From: Actinomadura graeca
GTDB taxonomy: Bacteria > Actinomycetota > Actinomycetes > Streptosporangiales > Streptosporangiaceae
Assembly: GCF_019175365.1 (NCBI RefSeq)
Contig: NZ_CP059572.1
Coordinates: 4,836,001-4,900,000 of the forward strand
Direction: 5' to 3'
Length of the DNA: 64,000 bases
The notes beneath the pieces are model-generated. The model had not been told where the DNA came from and made no database searches. It saw only the letters and a program-made list of their open reading frames with translations. Position numbers and translations under genes: made by a program. Positions 44,508 to 53,108 of this stretch are shown here, piece after piece; positions within the stretch are counted from its first letter, which is position 1, and the number at the start of each line of letters is the position of its first letter.

Positions 44508-45854
44508 TCAGCCCGTTCCCCGCCGCCGGTCGTCCGCGATCAGATCGCGGAACCAGGCATAGGACCGCTTCGGCGTGCGCGCCTGCGTCGCGAAGTCGAC
44601 ATGGACGAGCCCGAAGCGCGGATGGTAGCCCTCGGCCCATTCGAAGTTGTCGAGCAGCGACCAGGCGAAGTAGCCGCGGACGTCGGCGCCCTCGCCGATC
44701 GCGGCCCGCATCGCCGCGATATGGGCGTCCAGGAACGCGATGCGGGGGGTGTCGTCGACCGTGCCGTCCGGGCCGGGCGCGTCCGGGAACGCGGCGCCGT
44801 TCTCGGTGATGTACAGCGGCGGCAGCGCCTCCCCGTACTGGTCGCGCAGGGTGCGCAGCATCGAGGCGAGCCCGTCCGGGACGATCGGCCAGCCCATGCC
44901 CGTCCGGGGGTACTCGGTGATGTCGACCAGGTCGAACGGCAGCGCGCCGCCCTCGGACGGCGCGCGGACGCGCGTCGGCTGGTAGTAGTTCACGCCGAGG
45001 AAGTCGACGGGCGACGCGATCACCGTCAGGTCCGCGGGACGGACGAACGCCGACATGTCGGGTACGCCGAGTCCGGTGACGTCCGGGTAGGCGCCGTGCA
45101 GCACGGGGTCGGTGAACAGGCGGTTCATGAGCGTGTCGAAGGCGGACGCGGCGCGCGCGTCGTCCGGTGAGGCCGCGTCCTGTGCCCAGACGGGCGAGTA
45201 GTGGTTCGTCAGGCCGACCTCCCGGGCGCCGCGGGCGCGGAGCGCGGTCGTCGCGAGACCGTGGGCGAGGAGCTGGTGGTGCGCGGTGGGCAGCGCGTCC
45301 AGCATGAGGGTCCGGCCGGGCGCGAACACGCCGAGGGCATAGCCGTAGGCCATGACCACGGCCGGCTCGTTCAGGGTGATCCACATGCCGACGCGGTCGG
45401 CGAGGCGCTCGGCGGCGAGGTAGGCGAACTCGGCGAACCGGTGGGCGGTGTCCCGCACCATCCAGCCGCCGGCCTCCTCCAGGGGCTGCGGCAGGTCCCA
45501 GTGGTAGAGGGTCGCGGCGGGCATGATCCCGGCGTCCAGCAGGCCGTCCACGAGGCGGTCGTAGAAGTCGAGGCCCGCGCGGTTCACCGGCCCTCCGCCG
45601 GACGGCTGGACGCGCGGCCACGCGATCGAGAACCGGTACGCGTCGACGCCGAGCCCCGCCATCAGCGCGACGTCCTCCGGCCACCGGTGGTAGTGGTCGC
45701 AGGCGACGTCGCCGGTGTGGCCGTCCCTGACGCGGCCGGGAGTGTGCGAGAACACGTCCCAGGTGGACGGGCCGCGGCCGTCCTCACCGACCGCCCCCTC
45801 GATCTGGTACGCGGCCGTGGCGACGCCCCAGCGGAATCCCTCCGGCACTCCCAT
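44508..45854 (-). CDS. Glycoside hydrolase family 1 beta-glucosidase
   Basis: 448 residues from ATG 45854, GGGGAGG just before it. Acid/base Glu163 in WITLNEPAVV, nucleophile in YITENGAAF, and the N-terminal GFRWGVATAAYQIEGA typical of GH1. No signal peptide, so cytoplasmic, acting on imported disaccharides. It is divergent from a TetR gene, with nested inverted repeats between. Confidence 0.96.
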   Translation of the reverse strand: MGVPEGFRWGVATAAYQIEGAVGEDGRGPSTWDVFSHTPGRVRDGHTGDVACDHYHRWPEDVALMAGLGVDAYRFSIAWPRVQPSGGGPVNRAGLDFYDRLVDGLLDAGIMPAATLYHWDLPQPLEEAGGWMVRDTAHRFAEFAYLAAERLADRVGMWITLNEPAVVMAYGYALGVFAPGRTLMLDALPTAHHQLLAHGLATTALRARGAREVGLTNHYSPVWAQDAASPDDARAASAFDTLMNRLFTDPVLHGAYPDVTGLGVPDMSAFVRPADLTVIASPVDFLGVNYYQPTRVRAPSEGGALPFDLVDITEYPRTGMGWPIVPDGLASMLRTLRDQYGEALPPLYITENGAAFPDAPGPDGTVDDTPRIAFLDAHIAAMRAAIGEGADVRGYFAWSLLDNFEWAEGYHPRFGLVHVDFATQARTPKRSYAWFRDLIADDRRRGTG

Positions 45855-45862
45855 CCCCTCCC

Positions 45863-45901
45863 CACACCGAAAGATGAATCTGATTCGGACCCTAGGGTGT
45901 G
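45863..45901. promoter_or_regulatory. Nested inverted repeats between the glucosidase and TetR genes
   Basis: Outer arms CACACC (45863-45868) and GGTGTG (45896-45901); inner palindrome GAATC-T-GATTC (45876-45886). A likely operator for the divergent TetR gene or another sugar regulator. Confidence 0.45.
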
Positions 45902-45994
45902 CGGTGGTCCGGGCGGAAGACTCCCATGTCCGCGGGGACCGGATGTGCAATGAGACGCTGACGCCATACGCCCGGCTTCGGTGACAATAGGGCG

Positions 45995-46618
45995 GTGACC
46001 GAGATCCGGACCCCGCTCCGCCGCCGCCCCGCCCAGCGCCGCAGCGCCGAACGCGTCCAGCGGATGCTCGACGCGTGCGCGGAGATCCTCGACGAGGACG
46101 GCTACGACGGCCTCACCACCACGCGCATCGCCCAGCGCGCCGAGGTGGCCATCGGCTCGGTCTACCAGTTCTTCCCCGACAAGCGCGCGGTCGCGCAGGC
46201 GCTCGCCCAGCGCAACCTGGAGATGTTCGGGCAGCGGATCTCCCGCACGTTCGCCGAGGGCTCCTTCGCCCACTGGTCCGACACGGTCGGCGCGATCATC
46301 GAGATCTTCGTGGACATGCACCGCACCGTCCCCGGCTTCCGCGTCCTGCGGTTCGGCGACGTCGCGGACGTCAACCTGCTCGACTCCGACGCCGACAACA
46401 ACGCCGTCGTCGCGGGCCGGATCCGCACGATGATCGTCGAGACCTTCGCCGTGCAGGACGGCCCGGGCCTCGCCAACGCGCTCGCCATCGCGGTGGAGGC
46501 GGGCGACGCCGTCCTGAAGCTGGCCTTCCGCCGCAGTCCCGACGGCGACCCGGCGATCCTCGCGGAGGCGGAGCGCCTCATCCACGGCTACCTGGCCTCG
46601 CACATCCAGGAGTCCTGA
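45995..46618 (+). CDS. TetR family transcriptional regulator
   Basis: 207 residues from GTG 45995. RSAERVQRMLDACAEILDEDGYDGLTTTRIAQRAEVAIGSVYQFF is the TetR helix-turn-helix; the C-terminal ligand-binding part is all-helical with DGPGLANALAIAVEAGD. Read away from the glucosidase gene. Confidence 0.92.
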   Translation: MTEIRTPLRRRPAQRRSAERVQRMLDACAEILDEDGYDGLTTTRIAQRAEVAIGSVYQFFPDKRAVAQALAQRNLEMFGQRISRTFAEGSFAHWSDTVGAIIEIFVDMHRTVPGFRVLRFGDVADVNLLDSDADNNAVVAGRIRTMIVETFAVQDGPGLANALAIAVEAGDAVLKLAFRRSPDGDPAILAEAERLIHGYLASHIQES

Positions 46619-46752
46619 CCGCGCCGGACGCGCCCCTCCGGCTCCTCCGTCCCGTCCCGCCCACGTGGATCCGTGGCCGGTGGATCTGCCGCCCGTTTTA
46701 GTCCACCTATGGCAGAATCCGCCTTTGATTCACAAAATCACGATCAGGACGG

Positions 46753-47361
46753 GTGAGTTCGCTGGACGACGAGGGCCTCCAGAAGCAGAGCCGGCTGCTG
46801 GTGCGGCAGCGGCTGCGGCTGATGGTGAACCAGTACGAGGTGCACGCCGAGACCCCCGGCGGGGGCGAGGGCGAACTGCTGGCCTTCGCCCAGCAGAAGA
46901 GGATGGCCTTCAAAGAGCAGGTCACCCTGTACGCCGACGACTCCAAGAGCCGTCCCCTCCTCGGGTTCAAGGCCCGCAAGCGCATCGACCTGGCCTCCGC
47001 CTACGACATCACCGACGCCTCCGGGCGGGCGATCGGCGTCTTCCGCAAGGACTTCAAGAAGTCCCTGCTCGCCTCGACCTGGCACCTGGAGCAGCCCGGT
47101 CTCGGCGTGACGACCGGCAGCGAGCGCAACAAGTTCGTGGCACTGCTGCGGCGCGTCTGGCAGGTCATCCCGTACGCCGAGTCGCTGCCGTTCGCCTGGC
47201 CGTACCATTTCGACTTCTATACCGGTGACCAGATCGCCTTCTCGGTGGAGAAGAAGTTCGGCTTCCGCGACCGGTACGTCGTCGACATCAAGGACCCGCG
47301 GCTGGACCGCCGCCTGGTCATCGCGCAGGCCATCGGACTGGACGCGCTCCAGTCCCGCTGA
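46753..47361 (+). CDS. LURP-one-related / scramblase-like protein
   Basis: 202 residues from GTG 46753. The SRLLVRQRLRLMVNQYEV start, PLLGFKARKRIDLASAYDITDASGRAIG and GDQIAFSVEKKFGFRDRYVVDI follow the tubby/LURP-one beta-barrel pattern. Function unknown in bacteria; it is cytoplasmic with no signal peptide. It lies 183 bases before the diiron protein gene on the same strand. Confidence 0.8.
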   Translation: MSSLDDEGLQKQSRLLVRQRLRLMVNQYEVHAETPGGGEGELLAFAQQKRMAFKEQVTLYADDSKSRPLLGFKARKRIDLASAYDITDASGRAIGVFRKDFKKSLLASTWHLEQPGLGVTTGSERNKFVALLRRVWQVIPYAESLPFAWPYHFDFYTGDQIAFSVEKKFGFRDRYVVDIKDPRLDRRLVIAQAIGLDALQSR

Positions 47362-47544
47362 CCAGGCTGGGGGCGTCCCTGCAAGGGACCGGGGGCAGTT
47401 CCCTCCCGGTGGGACGTCCACGTGAATCGGCACCTTGGGGGGTATGGCCTCCGCCTGCTTTACATGTTACGAAGGGATGTAAAGCCAGCGGCGGACCGCG
47501 TCCACGCCGCGAACGCTGCGCCCATGCCCGGAGGAGGCCCTCTC

Positions 47545-48648
47545 GTGAGTTCCTTTGACCTGTACTCCACGCCCGTGCCCACCGATACGTGGAATGTCCA
47601 GATGGCAGGTGATGCCCGCTTCACCTGGGAGTACGACGAGGGACGCGACCGGCTGCTCAACCTGTATCAAAAGGGCAAGGACAAACAGTGGGACGCCCAG
47701 AAGCGCATCGACTGGGACCTGGAGGTGGATCCGCTGAATCCGGCGGGCCTGCCGGAGTACTTCAACCCCCTCTACGGGTCGGACATCTGGGAGAGGATGA
47801 ATAAGAAGGAACAGGATGAATTCGGGCGCCACGAGGGTGCGTGGCTGTTCAGCCAGTTCCTGCATGGTGAGCAGGGCGCGCTGAACGTGTCGGCCCGCAT
47901 CGTCCAGTCCGTCCCCGACCTGGACTCCAAGTTCTACGCCGCCACCCAGACCATGGACGAGGCGCGCCATGTGGAGCTGTACGGGAAGTTCGTGCACGAG
48001 AAGATCGGCATGTACTACCCCATCAACCAGGACCTCGCCAAGCTCCTGGCGGAGTCGCTGGAGGACAGCCGCTGGGACCTGCCCTACCTGGGCATGCAGG
48101 TGCTCATCGAGGGCCTGGCCCTCGCCGCCTTCGGCCTCTACCGCGACATGTCGACGAACCCGCTGGTCAAGCAGCTCCTCGCCTACGTCATGCAGGACGA
48201 GGCGCGGCATGTCGCGTTCGGCCGGCTCGCGCTGAAGGACTACTACGCCGGGCTCACCGACAAGGAGCGCGGCGAGCGCGAGGAGTTCGTCGTCGAGGGC
48301 TGCTACCTGATGCGCGACCGTTTCAAGGGACGCGAGATATTCGAGCAGCTCGATCTCCCCGTCGACAAGTGCATGGAATTCGTTGACAACTCCGAAATGT
48401 ACTCGCTCTATCAGTCCCTGCTGTTCAGCCGGATCGTCCCGTGCGTCAGGGATGTCGGCCTCTGGGGTGAGAAGGTGCAGGCGGCCTACGCCGACATGGG
48501 CGTCCTCGACCACGCGAAGGCCGACCTTGAAGCACTCATGCGCCAGGACGAGGAGGTGGCCGAGAAGATCGACGAAGAGCGGTACGCGGCCGAACTCGCC
48601 TCCCGCAAGGACGAGGTCGAGCAGGCCATCACGCTCGGCGGCGAGTAG
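47545..48648 (+). CDS. Ferritin-like diiron-carboxylate protein
   Basis: 367 residues from GTG 47545; GGAGGAGG at 47530-47537 decides against the earlier in-frame ATGs. The 4Glu-2His diiron site is readable: Glu109 (FLHGEQGAL), Glu139-x2-His142 (DEARHVELY), Glu189 (VLIEGLAL), Glu219-x2-His222 (DEARHVAFG). This is the arrangement of R2-type and AurF/CmlI-type oxygenases and ferritin-like proteins. It is not a canonical NrdB (wrong length and context). Substrate unknown. Followed by a 15-bp hairpin terminator. Confidence 0.88.
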   Translation: MSSFDLYSTPVPTDTWNVQMAGDARFTWEYDEGRDRLLNLYQKGKDKQWDAQKRIDWDLEVDPLNPAGLPEYFNPLYGSDIWERMNKKEQDEFGRHEGAWLFSQFLHGEQGALNVSARIVQSVPDLDSKFYAATQTMDEARHVELYGKFVHEKIGMYYPINQDLAKLLAESLEDSRWDLPYLGMQVLIEGLALAAFGLYRDMSTNPLVKQLLAYVMQDEARHVAFGRLALKDYYAGLTDKERGEREEFVVEGCYLMRDRFKGREIFEQLDLPVDKCMEFVDNSEMYSLYQSLLFSRIVPCVRDVGLWGEKVQAAYADMGVLDHAKADLEALMRQDEEVAEKIDEERYAAELASRKDEVEQAITLGGE

Positions 48649-48661
48649 CGGACAGGTAGAA

Positions 48662-48702
48662 AGCGGGGACGTTCCGGATCCGTAAAGGAACGCCCCCGCT
48701 TC
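48662..48702 (+). terminator. Terminator after the diiron gene
   Basis: AAGCGGGG-A-CGTTCC (48662-48676) pairs with GGAACG-C-CCCCGCTT (48688-48702) with a single mismatch and an 11-base loop. Confidence 0.8.
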
Positions 48703-48945
48703 GCGTGCCCGGCCGCGCCGGGGCCGGGGTCGTCCCGGATTCTCCTAGGAGGAACGTCCGGCTTTACCGCCTATGTCGGACGGAATGTCTCCGATCAATT
48801 CCCGCGATCTTTATTTTCTCCCCCAATTGATTCCCGTATCGAGGGTGCGCGGTGGCGGTCTGTACTAACGTCCCCGGTCGATGGTGCGCCGGACAACGCG
48901 GGCGCACACCGCGCGCGGTCACTCCGAAAACCAGGGGGAAAGAAA

Positions 48946-49902
48946 ATGCATCGATCCGCCAGAAACCTGCTCAGCGTGTCCGTCCTCGTCCCGGCGGCCG
49001 CGGCGCTCGCCGTGGCGACCGCCCCGTCGAGCGCCGCGCGGGGCCCGTCCGCCGAACTCCTCTACGGAACGGTCGCGCCGGTCGCGCACACCCTCCCGTC
49101 CGACGTCGTCCCCGAACCGACCACGGCCCCCGCCGGCCACGCCGCGAAGCTCACCACGGGGACCGTCGACGGTGTCCTCAAGGACAGGCCGACCAGGCCC
49201 CGGCCCCGCACCGCCAGGGACGCGGGCGCCTCCCGCTGCATCCTGGACGACCTGGCCAAGCCGTTCTCCATCCCGGCGGGCACCGGCCGCCGCGCCTGCC
49301 CCGAGAACCAGCGCCGCGCCAAGCCGAACCCGAACAACCCCGTCGACGCCGCCGGGAAGGTCGTCGGCAGCACCAGCAAGGTCGTCGGCAACGCCTCCAA
49401 GGCCACCAAGAAGGTCCAGGCGGGCCCCCTCGGCAAGGTCGCCGCCGTCACCCGGTCCGCCTCCACCACCCCGCTCCTCCGGAACGCCCGCCGCGCCTCC
49501 GACGAGCGGCGCGGCCTCGACGCGATGGGCGTCGTCCCCGGCGCGGTCCGCTCGGCGGAGGCCGCCGGCCTCCCCGTGAGCTACGCCGCGCTCTTCCCAC
49601 CGGCCCACCGCCGCGCTCTCGGCCGCCCGGCGCCCGACCAGGTCCTCGACCAGGCGGGCGACGTCGTCCGCGAGACGGCCACCGGCGTCGACGCCACCCG
49701 CGGACAGGTGGTCGAGGTCCTGAAGGCCGACGACCGCCCGGCCACCCGGCCCGCGGCCATGCCGATCAAGCAGTCGCAGATGCCGCCCGGCATGGCCCAG
49801 ACCGCCCGCACCGCCCGGCCGAAGCCGCCCGCCGGGCCGCTGAACGGCCTGCCGCGCCTGCCGGTCAACACCGGCGGCCTCCCCACCAACGGCCTGGTCT
49901 GA
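48946..49902 (+). CDS. Secreted protein of unknown function
   Basis: 318 residues. A signal peptide (RNLLSVSVLVPAAAALAVA, cleavage near APSSAA, residue 31). The mature part is rich in Ala, Pro, Arg and Thr with low complexity and two Cys (in SRCILDD and RRACPEN) 21 residues apart. There is a repeat of KVVGSTSK/KVVGNASK. No family recognised. A strong 14-bp terminator follows. Confidence 0.7.
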   Translation: MHRSARNLLSVSVLVPAAAALAVATAPSSAARGPSAELLYGTVAPVAHTLPSDVVPEPTTAPAGHAAKLTTGTVDGVLKDRPTRPRPRTARDAGASRCILDDLAKPFSIPAGTGRRACPENQRRAKPNPNNPVDAAGKVVGSTSKVVGNASKATKKVQAGPLGKVAAVTRSASTTPLLRNARRASDERRGLDAMGVVPGAVRSAEAAGLPVSYAALFPPAHRRALGRPAPDQVLDQAGDVVRETATGVDATRGQVVEVLKADDRPATRPAAMPIKQSQMPPGMAQTARTARPKPPAGPLNGLPRLPVNTGGLPTNGLV

Positions 49903-49921
49903 CGACCTCCCGCCACCCCGG

Positions 49922-49954
49922 ACGGGGCGTTCCACGCTATGTGGAACGCCCCGT
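49922..49954 (+). terminator. Strong terminator
   Basis: ACGGGGCGTTCCAC (49922-49935) pairs perfectly with GTGGAACGCCCCGT (49941-49954), loop GCTAT, followed by TTT. Confidence 0.9.
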
Positions 49955-50040
49955 TTCCATGTCACGAAAGTGCACGTTATCTGCCCGAAATCACATCTTC
50001 CAGTGCCAGTAAAGTGGATCTTCAAATCCAGTCACCGCGC

Positions 50041-50310
50041 GCAGTTGATCAACTTCGGAGGGCAAAGAAGGAGGTGATAAACCCCACAAACGGGGGTTCT
50101 GGGGCTTGATTCATGGCGGACACACCGTACGGTCAAGGACTTGTGCGGCGCCTACGGTGATCAAAAAGTGAAGATGCGTTCCCGCCGCACCTGCCGGACG
50201 CCGGATCCGCGACGAAGCGGACGCGCCTAGAGATCGGCGCGAAGACGGGCCTCAACGCCCGCGGGCGGCACGGTGTTCGGGGACACGAAGGTCACCTGAG
50301 CACGCCGCTG
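50041..50310 (+). promoter_or_regulatory. Structured 5' leader of the RlpA-like gene; candidate ydaO/c-di-AMP riboswitch
   Basis: A 400-base gene-free stretch lies before an RlpA-like wall enzyme gene, a known target class of the c-di-AMP riboswitch in actinobacteria. Elements by eye: ACCCCA (50081-50086) facing TGGGGCTTGATTC (50100-50112); CCCGCCGCACC (50181-50191); hairpin TCCGC-GACGAA-GCGGA near 50206-50221; hairpin GCGCC (50223-50227) with GGCGC (50236-50240) followed by GAAGACGGG. These recall the 3' half of ydaO but the highly conserved GGGGTGAAT and CTTAAT words are not exact. Structured leader is likely; the class is an inference. Confidence 0.4.
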
Positions 50311-50369
50311 CACGGTGGTGTCGAAACACCGGGCGTCCGGGGCCCTGTCCCCGACCAAAGGACTCCTTC

Positions 50370-50936
50370 GTGGGTAGCCCTCAAGCACGCCTTCGCATGA
50401 TCCTGATCGCTACCGGCGTCGCCGTCGCCCTTCTCACGGCCGGCGCCTTCGCCCTCTTCAACGGCGACGGTTCCACCGAATCCGCACAAGCCGCGCAGAC
50501 ATCGCCCCAGGCGACCAGACCGCAGGCAGACCCGCCGAGAACCGCGCCCACCCGTGCCAGCAGAGGCGGCACCCGCTCCCCAGAGCCCGAGAAGAACACC
50601 GAGCCCGAGAGCAAGCCGAGGCCCAAGCCGAAGAAGAAGCCCCGCAAGGTGCTGCAGTCCGGCTCGTGCCAAGCCTCCTACTACTGGGAGGGCCAGATGA
50701 CCGCCAGCGGCGAACCCTTCGACCCAAGCGAGCTCACGGCTGCGCACAAGACCCTGCCCATGGGCTCCAAGGTCCGCGTGACCAACAAGAACAACGGCCG
50801 CTCGGTCATCGTCCGCATCAACGACCGAGGCCCCTACGCCGGCGGCCGCTGCCTGGACCTCTCCAAGGCCGCGATGGTCAAGGTGGGCGGAACCGGCTCA
50901 GGCGTCATCCCAGTCCGCTACGAAGTCCTGGCGTAA
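50370..50936 (+). CDS. RlpA-like double-psi beta-barrel wall protein
   Basis: 188 residues from GTG 50370 after AAAGGA. One N-terminal helix (about 10-30) as signal or anchor, a Pro/Lys/Glu-rich linker (45-93), then a DPBB domain with GSCQASYYWEGQMTASGEPF, LTAAHKTLPMGSKVRVTN and VIVRINDRGPYAGGRCLDLS. The catalytic-type His and Asp are present. It probably acts on peptidoglycan outside the membrane. Regulated by the long leader at 50041-50310. Confidence 0.9.
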   Translation: MGSPQARLRMILIATGVAVALLTAGAFALFNGDGSTESAQAAQTSPQATRPQADPPRTAPTRASRGGTRSPEPEKNTEPESKPRPKPKKKPRKVLQSGSCQASYYWEGQMTASGEPFDPSELTAAHKTLPMGSKVRVTNKNNGRSVIVRINDRGPYAGGRCLDLSKAAMVKVGGTGSGVIPVRYEVLA

Positions 50937-50947
50937 CCGGCATTCAT

Positions 50948-50964
50948 TGGGGGGCAACCCCCCA
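50948..50964 (+). terminator. Short hairpin after the RlpA-like gene
   Basis: TGGGGGG and CCCCCCA pair over 7 bp around a CAA loop, 12 bases past the stop. Confidence 0.5.
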
Positions 50965-50975
50965 GACCCCCCGGC

Positions 50976-51049
50976 TGCGCGGCACGGGTCTCCTCCACTG
51001 CGCTCGCTGCACTCGCTGCGTTGTGGGGTCGCGGCGCGGAGGGGATACC
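50976..51049 (+). repeat. 74-bp dispersed repeat, copy 1
   Basis: Begins TGCGCGGCACGGGTCTCC and contains CGCTCGCTGCACTCGCTGCG; about 12 differences from copy 2 at 51162-51235, with equal length. Confidence 0.8.
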
Positions 51050-51161
51050 TGCTCGGCTCGCTGCGCGTGCCTCCCGTAGCCGTTGGCTGGGCCTCGCCCT
51101 GCCGGGTGTGGCTCAGCCTGCAGGGGCAGGCGTACTGGTCGTGTTTGCCTGGGGGCCCGGG

Positions 51162-51235
51162 TGCGCGGCACGGGTTTCCTCCATTCCGCTCGCTGCACTC
51201 GCTGCGTTGCGGGGAGGTGACGCGCCGGGGATACC
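51162..51235 (+). repeat. 74-bp dispersed repeat, copy 2
   Basis: Begins TGCGCGGCACGGGTTTCC and shares CGCTCGCTGCACTCGCTGCG and GGGGATACC with copy 1; 112 bases separate the two copies. Confidence 0.8.
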
Positions 51236-51495
51236 CACTGCGCTCGGTGGGCTTGCTTCGCGTGCTTGTCACGTAACCGGTGGCTCAGGTTGAAGGCTCC
51301 GTGAGGTGTGCGAGCCCTGGGACGCCGCTGTGATCCTCGACCGCGCGGTGTGCGTCTGCCGGCGCGGTCGAGGGCGTTCGCTGGGGACGGCGCCTTGCTC
51401 TGCTCACACGTGTGTTCAACCAGATGAGGTGCATAGTTGCGCAGTGTGCGGCGGACGCTTGGTGCGTGTGGCTGACCTGCGGGCGGGCTGCCTTG

Positions 51496-52464
51496 TCAGT
51501 GGGGGTGGGCTGCTGTGGCCCGGGGAAGGGTTTCGTCCGGGTGGAGCGGGGCCGGGTTCTGGGTCGGGGCCGGGGCGGGTGCGGGGGGATCGGGGAGGTT
51601 GAACTGGAAGGGCGGGACGTCCTCTGAGGGTGGGCTCGCCAGGCGGTCGCGGAACCAGTCGGTGAGGACGCTGTCCACGCGGACGGCCTCGGTGATGGGC
51701 GGGGTGGGCTCGGTGCCGGGTTCCGGGGTCAGGGCGTGGCCCATGCGGAGGGTGACGGACTCGGCGGCGGGTGCGCCGGCCTTGCGGAGGCTGTCGCACA
51801 GGGCGGTGACCTCGCCCGGCGGGACGACGCGGTCCTTGGCGCCGGCGATGAGGAGCAGCGCCGTGTCGCGGGCGGCGATGTCGTCGGTGAGCGCGCTCAG
51901 GTCGAGGCGGTCGGCGCGGGCGCGGGCGGTGTCGGTCCAGGCGCGGTCGCGGGCGGCGCGCGTCTCGACGGCGCGGGCGGCGCGGGACGGGGCGATGACG
52001 GGGGCGATGAGCGCGGCGGTGGCGATGGGCATCGGGCCGCGTGCCACGGCGAGCAGGGCGGCCGAGGCGCCCGCGCTGAAACCGGCCAGGCCGAGCGGGC
52101 CGTCGGGGACGCCGAGGTCGTGGCGGAGGTGCGCGACGGTGTCGGGGAGGCGGTCAACGGCACGTTCCATCGCGTCGCAGTAGGCGTCGATGGTCTCGGT
52201 CTCAAGGATCGCGCCGGAGCCGAGGCCGCCGGGCGCCTGGCCGAGGTCGAGGAAGACGCGCCAGGCGGGCACGCCGGTCATCGGGACGGCGGCGGCCAGC
52301 GCACCCGCCGTGCGGGGCGGGTCGAAGCCGGGCCACGCCACGATGAGGTGGGGCGGGCCCGAGGCGACCGCGTCCACCGCGGTCGGCGGCAGGGCGATGT
52401 AGGCGACGCCCGCGGCCGTGCCGTGGACGGGAAGGGTGAAGTCGATCGGATCGTCGCCGCTCAT
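51496..52464 (-). CDS. Alpha/beta hydrolase family esterase-like protein
   Basis: 322 residues. Nucleophile elbow GLAGFSAGASAALL (Ser in GFSAG), an Asp in GAKDRVVPPGEV and the His in RMGHALTPEPG complete the triad. The last 40 residues are a Pro-rich tail (PPFQFNLPDPPAP). No signal peptide. Substrate unknown. Confidence 0.8.
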   Translation of the reverse strand: MSGDDPIDFTLPVHGTAAGVAYIALPPTAVDAVASGPPHLIVAWPGFDPPRTAGALAAAVPMTGVPAWRVFLDLGQAPGGLGSGAILETETIDAYCDAMERAVDRLPDTVAHLRHDLGVPDGPLGLAGFSAGASAALLAVARGPMPIATAALIAPVIAPSRAARAVETRAARDRAWTDTARARADRLDLSALTDDIAARDTALLLIAGAKDRVVPPGEVTALCDSLRKAGAPAAESVTLRMGHALTPEPGTEPTPPITEAVRVDSVLTDWFRDRLASPPSEDVPPFQFNLPDPPAPAPAPTQNPAPLHPDETLPRATAAHPH

Positions 52465-52748
52465 GTCGTTCGTCGGCTCCCGCGGTGCTGGACGGCCAGG
52501 CCAGGGAGGCGGCGCTCCTCCCCCGAAGCTAGAGATCCCCCTATCTCATGGTTGCAGCGGACGTGGGGCGGCGCGGCCGGATCGGCACGAGAGTGATACA
52601 GAACTCACTTCCGGTAACTGAATTCATGGGTGCCGTGCTGTGACCGGCCTCATGGCCGTTGAAGGGGAACATTTCGGGCACTTGTCACGTCGTAGTTAGT
52701 CGTGGGCGTTGCGGGGGCACGCCCTCCGGACGTGCGATAGGAGGGTCT

Positions 52749-53108
52749 GTGGACAGGAAGCGTGCGGCCGCCGCCGGGCAGGCGTGGCAGATCTACAGTG
52801 AGACCCTGCGACCTGACGCACCGGGGTTGTTCGAGCGCGTGCGCGCCGTTCCCCGGATGCTGAAGGCCGTGTTGCGCGGGCAGTACAAGGGCATGTCCTT
52901 CGGGACGCTCGGGCTGCTGGCGCTGGGCATCGTCTACATCGTGTCCCCGATCGACGCCATCCCGGACGTGTTCCCCGTCGTGGGCATCGTCGACGACACC
53001 GGTATGGCGCTGTGGCTCGCGGCGGCGCTCGTCAAGTCCGCCGGGGACTTCGTCATGTGGGAGAGGGGTGGCCGGCCCACCGTGGTGGTCGGAGAGCCCG
53101 TCGACTAG
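52749..53108 (+). CDS. DUF1232 (YkvA-like) membrane protein
   Basis: 119 residues from GTG 52749 with AGGAGGG upstream. The DUF1232 core YIVSPIDAIPDVFPVVGIVDDTG is plain, with two helices. Function unknown. Its TAG overlaps the convergent IclR stop by four bases (CTAG). Confidence 0.9.
   Translation: MDRKRAAAAGQAWQIYSETLRPDAPGLFERVRAVPRMLKAVLRGQYKGMSFGTLGLLALGIVYIVSPIDAIPDVFPVVGIVDDTGMALWLAAALVKSAGDFVMWERGGRPTVVVGEPVD

Larger units (their letters stand above)
50937..51495. other. 560-bp gene-free stretch with a dispersed repeat
   Basis: No supported gene. It holds two copies of a 74-bp element (50976-51049 and 51162-51235) and a distinct sequence with many CTCGCTGC words. Short frames here have no ribosome site. 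Confidence 0.6.

Noticed and set aside
46709..46757. 15-codon ATG frame overlapping the LURP-one start
   Set aside because: Very short, no ribosome site; overlap with the GTG start is noted but could be chance.
51306..51602. Plus-strand frame at the end of the esterase gene
   Set aside because: Runs antisense into the esterase and lacks a ribosome site.
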